Origin: JBNRMR01 sp050942895
GTDB taxonomy: Bacteria > Bacillota > Clostridia > Christensenellales > UBA1750
Direction: 5' to 3'
DNA: 64,000 nt
Assembly (NCBI GenBank): GCA_050942895.1
Contig: JBMNOE010000008.1
Coordinates: 35,027-99,026 of the forward strand
The notes beneath the pieces were generated by a model. It saw only the letters and a program-made list of their open reading frames with translations. It made no database searches and was not told the DNA's origin. The position numbers and the translations under genes were made by a program. Shown here piece by piece: positions 60,999 to 64,000 of this stretch. Numbering within the stretch: position 1 is the first letter of the stretch; each line of letters opens with the position of its first letter.

Positions 60999-61772
60999 AT
61001 GAGGTTTGGAATCTGCACCGACACAGAAAACGCGGCCCTTGTAAAAAAAGCCGGCTTCGATTTCTACGAAGCGAAGCTTTTCGATGTCCATGACGCAGAG
61101 GATTCCCTTTTCAGCGAATGGCTGAAAATTCAAGACGAGGCCGGCATACAGAGTGAGGCAATGAACTGTATGCTCCCAAGAAATCTGGTAATCTGCGGAC
61201 CGAAGGCAGATCTTCCCGCGGCGCGGGCATACCTTGAAAAGGCTCTGCCCAGAAGCGCAAAGATGGGCTGTAAAACCATCGTCTTTGGCTCCGCCTGGTC
61301 CAGGAACATGCCGGAGGGCTTTTCAGACAAGAACAAAGCTTTTGCGCAGATTAAGGACTATCTGCACATGGCCAGCGACATATGCGCTGAAAACGATATC
61401 ACAATAGCCATAGAACCCCTCGGCGCGCCGGCGACGAATATAGTGACATTCATCGCAGAGGGACACTACCTGCTAAGGCTTGTAAACAGGGACAATGTGC
61501 GCCTTTTAGCGGACATATTTGCCATGGTTCAAAACCATGAATCCTGTGAGGAAATCGTGGTATATGGGCAGTTCATGCAGCATCTGCACTTTTGCTCTCA
61601 TGACAGGCGCTTCCCAAGGCTGAACGACAAATTCGACTATGCGCCCTTCTTCGAGGCAGTGAAGCGCTCCGGCTTTGATAACCGCATAAGCATAGAAGCA
61701 ACAGCCGGCGATGATCTTCTGAAGGATTATGAGAACTCCATGGCGGTGCTTCGACACTTTTTATGCGTTTGA
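60999..61772 (+). CDS. Sugar phosphate isomerase/epimerase-like TIM barrel
   Basis: A 257-residue protein of the xylose-isomerase-like/AP-endonuclease-2 barrel family. A metal site can be read from Glu139 (A-I-E-P-L), Asp172, His197 and Glu233 (S-I-E-A-T), so it is probably an active metal-dependent isomerase, epimerase or lyase. AAGGAG precedes the ATG. It lies 72 bases after the flavoprotein and 56 bases before the fusion gene. Cysteines are frequent (9), but without a clear motif. Substrate unknown. Confidence 0.8.
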   Translation: MRFGICTDTENAALVKKAGFDFYEAKLFDVHDAEDSLFSEWLKIQDEAGIQSEAMNCMLPRNLVICGPKADLPAARAYLEKALPRSAKMGCKTIVFGSAWSRNMPEGFSDKNKAFAQIKDYLHMASDICAENDITIAIEPLGAPATNIVTFIAEGHYLLRLVNRDNVRLLADIFAMVQNHESCEEIVVYGQFMQHLHFCSHDRRFPRLNDKFDYAPFFEAVKRSGFDNRISIEATAGDDLLKDYENSMAVLRHFLCV

Positions 61773-61828
61773 TCATAAGAAAAACTGCTTGTTAAAATTG
61801 CTGAACACATTATTACTGGAGGTGCGAA

Positions 61829-63718
61829 ATGTATCTATCGGTGTTTACGGACGAACTGTTCATGGATGCAAAGGCCGCTCTGCCCATCATAAAGAGCTGG
61901 GGGGCAGATTATGTTGATTTCCGCGGCTTGGTAAATGGAAAAGGAATAGAATATCAAACCGACGAGGAGCTCAGTGAGCTTAAAGCCCAGATGGACGAGC
62001 TGGGGCTCAAGGTAGGTGCGCTGCAATCATCTTTGTGCAAGGTGCATCTGCCCGATGAGGACAGACAAAAAAAAGAGATGGAGAAGCTGGAAGGGCTGAT
62101 CCGTGCCTGCGAAATACTGGACTGCAAGCTGGTGCGCTCCTTCTTTTACTGGCAGCCCGACGAAGTGGATCACAGCCTTTTCGGGCAGCTCGCCGTTCGG
62201 CCTGATCTGATGGCCGGAGTGCTTGAGCGCTTTACCCCAATCAAAAACCGCGCGAGGGAAGCGGGCCTTATTATCGGCTTTGAAAACTGCGGCACCACCT
62301 GCGACGAGGTTTTGGCCTTCCTTGGCGCACTGAACGTGCCCGAATGGGGCCTTGCCTGGGACCCTTCAAATGATCTCAGCCTGATCGAGGAGGACCGCTG
62401 GGCGCAGCATTTCGCGAAGTGCATTAAGAAGTCTTTGCTGATGCACTGCAAGGCAGTGAGCATAGTGGATGGAATGATCAAAGTTAAAACACCCTGGGAG
62501 CGCATTTTGCGGGGCGTAGCGGCCTCCCGCAAGGAACTGCCCATATCCGTTGAAACCCATAACCCCAAAAACAGCCCCCATACCCACGAGGAAGCAAGCA
62601 GGCTGGTTTTTGAGAGCCTTAAAAAGGCCTGGCCCTCAGGCGCACCCGGCAGCATCGAGGAAGCCGTGGCTGTGAGCGAGGCGGAGTATCCCCCCTGCCC
62701 CTTTGCCGACAATCCCGTGCGCTTCGTGGTGGTGGGCCTTGGCATGGGCAGAAATCGAGTGATGCAGATGATCAAAAACCCCGCCATCAAGCTCCTGGGC
62801 GTGTGCGACATCAACCTTCAAAAGGCAAAAGAGCTGGGCGAACAGATAGGCGTAAAATACAGCGATGATATAAACGTTTTCCTGAATGATCCTCAGGTTG
62901 AAGTCATGTATATCGTAACGCCCACAGGCCTTCACTGCTCCATCGCCGAGCAATGCCTGAACACGGGCAAGCATGTCCTTACCACTAAGCCCATGGATGT
63001 CAGCGTTGAAAACTGCGACAGCGCCATCAGGCTCGCGAAGGAAAAGGGCCTGCTCCTGGGCGTCGATTTCGATATGCGCCACACCGCCCAGATGATGGAA
63101 CTGGTGGAAGCATCAAAGCGGGGCTGGTTTGGGCGCATTCTTTCCGCCAACATAAACCTTTACATAGACCGCAAGCAGAAATATTACGATGAAAACGGCG
63201 CTTGGCGTGGCACCTGGCGCTATGACGGCGGCGGCTCGATGTGCAATCAGGGCGTCCATGAGATCGACCGCCTGCTGGAGGTCATCGGAATGCCCCTGAG
63301 GGTGAGGGCGGGCATCGCCACGCAGACCCATTTCATCGAAACCGAGGATTACGGCTGGTCCGAATGGGACTATGGCAACGGCATGGTGGTTCGCTTTGCA
63401 TCCACCACCTCGTACCCTGTTCCCACATGGTATGCCCGAATTGAGATCCACGGCACGGCAGGCGCCTATGTGTATACAAACGGCGGGCCGGAGGGCAACC
63501 ACACCTGGTGGGCAAAGGACGACGGCACATGGCATGAAAAAGCACCTTATCCCTTCGTGCGGCGCTGGCGCGCAGGCAGCGATAACTTCGCGAACTCGGT
63601 GCGCACAGGCGAGCATTTGAGCATATCCGGCGATGTGGGCAGAAAATCCCGCCTCATCCTGGACGCAATATATGACAGCGCAAGGGGCGACGGCGACTGG
63701 GTTGATGTGAAGAAATAG
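61829..63718 (+). CDS. Fusion of a sugar isomerase-like barrel with a Gfo/Idh/MocA dehydrogenase
   Basis: A 629-residue two-domain protein. Residues 1-270 are an isomerase/epimerase-like TIM barrel with a readable metal quartet Glu152, Asp178, His206 and Glu242. A linker of about 25 residues leads to residues 296-629, a Gfo/Idh/MocA dehydrogenase: nucleotide fold V-V-V-G-L-G-M-G near 299-307, the second half with G-G-G-S-M-C-N-Q-G-V-H-E-I-D carrying the usual Asp/His catalytic region. The E-K-P signature is T-K-P here (386-388). GGAGGT precedes the ATG, and reading is continuous, so the fusion is not an artefact of a missed stop. The two activities probably act in sequence on one sugar. No phosphate-sugar specificity can be read. 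Confidence 0.85.
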   Translation: MYLSVFTDELFMDAKAALPIIKSWGADYVDFRGLVNGKGIEYQTDEELSELKAQMDELGLKVGALQSSLCKVHLPDEDRQKKEMEKLEGLIRACEILDCKLVRSFFYWQPDEVDHSLFGQLAVRPDLMAGVLERFTPIKNRAREAGLIIGFENCGTTCDEVLAFLGALNVPEWGLAWDPSNDLSLIEEDRWAQHFAKCIKKSLLMHCKAVSIVDGMIKVKTPWERILRGVAASRKELPISVETHNPKNSPHTHEEASRLVFESLKKAWPSGAPGSIEEAVAVSEAEYPPCPFADNPVRFVVVGLGMGRNRVMQMIKNPAIKLLGVCDINLQKAKELGEQIGVKYSDDINVFLNDPQVEVMYIVTPTGLHCSIAEQCLNTGKHVLTTKPMDVSVENCDSAIRLAKEKGLLLGVDFDMRHTAQMMELVEASKRGWFGRILSANINLYIDRKQKYYDENGAWRGTWRYDGGGSMCNQGVHEIDRLLEVIGMPLRVRAGIATQTHFIETEDYGWSEWDYGNGMVVRFASTTSYPVPTWYARIEIHGTAGAYVYTNGGPEGNHTWWAKDDGTWHEKAPYPFVRRWRAGSDNFANSVRTGEHLSISGDVGRKSRLILDAIYDSARGDGDWVDVKK

Positions 63719-63732
63719 AGTGACGTTTTTCT

Positions 63733-63753
63733 CCCGAGGGCGCTGCCCTCGGG
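63733..63753 (+). terminator. Hairpin after the fusion gene
   Basis: CCCGAGGGC and GCCCTCGGG form a perfect 9-bp stem with a 3-base loop 15 bases after the stop. No T tract follows; it may belong to the repeat block. Confidence 0.5.
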
Positions 63754-63754
63754 C

Positions 63755-64000
63755 TCCCGCCAAAAGGATACTCCCTTTGGAAACCCTTTATCACGACTGT
63801 TTGCTCACTTTGAACAAATCGGATATGGGCACAAGAGGATGAGTCCCTTGTGGGGCGTGGAGCTAACCCCCGCAGAACTCCCGCCAAAGAAACGCCCCCT
63901 TTGGAAACCCTTTATCACGACTGTTTGCTCATTTTGAGTAAATTGGATATGGGCACAAGAGGATGAGTCCTTTTGTGGGTGCGGAGCTAATCCCCGCAGA
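63755..64000. repeat. Tandem repeat of about 124 bp running off the right edge
   Basis: AAACCCTTTATCACGACTGT occurs at 63781 and 63905, 124 bases apart, and the flanking sequence (CTCCCGCCAAA before, GATATGGGCACAAGAGGATGAGTCC after) is repeated with few changes. Each copy ends with a GGATGAGTCC-type hairpin and a CCCCGCAGA tail, the same plan as the elements at 8 kb and 46.4 kb. Confidence 0.85.

Noticed and set aside
1..64000. tRNA, rRNA, T-box or common riboswitch
   Set aside because: No cloverleaf, T-box sequence or known riboswitch core was recognised by eye; a covariance-model scan would be the decisive test.

Overview
The window reads as chromosome from an endospore-forming Firmicute of the class Clostridia, probably a gut or plant-fibre degrader. 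The evidence is a complete sigK, a ytfI-gerW sporulation pair, RNase J, the ecfA1-ecfA2-ecfT-truA order, strong AGGAGG ribosome sites, TTG/GTG starts and lipoprotein-type binding proteins. No rRNA, tRNA, CRISPR, insertion sequence or phage gene was seen.

Layout: short core blocks alternate with carbohydrate islands. (1) 1-6116, minus strand: LplB/YtcP-type ABC transporter, binding protein, PL22-like oligogalacturonate lyase and the start of a PL26/YetA-like rhamnogalacturonan lyase, so a pectin operon. (2) 6677-14474, core: DUF2953, GerW, a nested repeat block, galactose mutarotase, RNase J with a structured leader, YlbF-like protein, MltG and a U32-family protein. (3) 14551-26948: three sulfatases, a second transporter, a GH-A-like hydrolase and an AraC/YesN-type membrane regulator, tied together by a shared two-part motif (GCACATA-N13-TGCACAT). 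(4) 27495-32079, core: SigK, ECF transporter module, TruA, GNAT. (5) 32295-45044: BNR-repeat protein, DeoR regulator, FGGY kinase, HpaI-type aldolase, third transporter, GH78 rhamnosidase and a convergent GH127 arabinofuranosidase. (6) 45171-46238: two divergent genes, a DUF1292 protein and a GNAT enzyme, both carrying CGGC-type cysteine clusters. (7) 46500-58771, minus strand: fourth transporter with two tandem binding proteins, a second YesN-type regulator, a large unassigned hydrolase and an intracellular GH10 xylanase. (8) 59559-63718: FAD oxidoreductase, a sugar isomerase-like protein and a fusion of a sugar isomerase-like barrel with a Gfo/Idh/MocA dehydrogenase.

How it works together: in each island the organism appears to import oligosaccharides through LplA/LplB/YtcP-type transporters and to finish degradation inside the cell, because the lyases and hydrolases carry no recognisable signal peptide. 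The permease genes precede the binding-protein gene, and in all four transport operons a strong hairpin without a U tract follows the (first) binding-protein gene, which would let that gene be expressed above the rest.

The least explained items are the CGGC gene pair (45.2-46.2 kb), the 957-residue hydrolase (48.0-50.9 kb), the barrel-dehydrogenase fusion operon (59.6-63.7 kb), the shared regulator motif (17.7 and 27.1 kb) and the RNase J leader (9.6-9.9 kb). All functional statements come from reading the sequence by eye and recalling family features; no database search was run.
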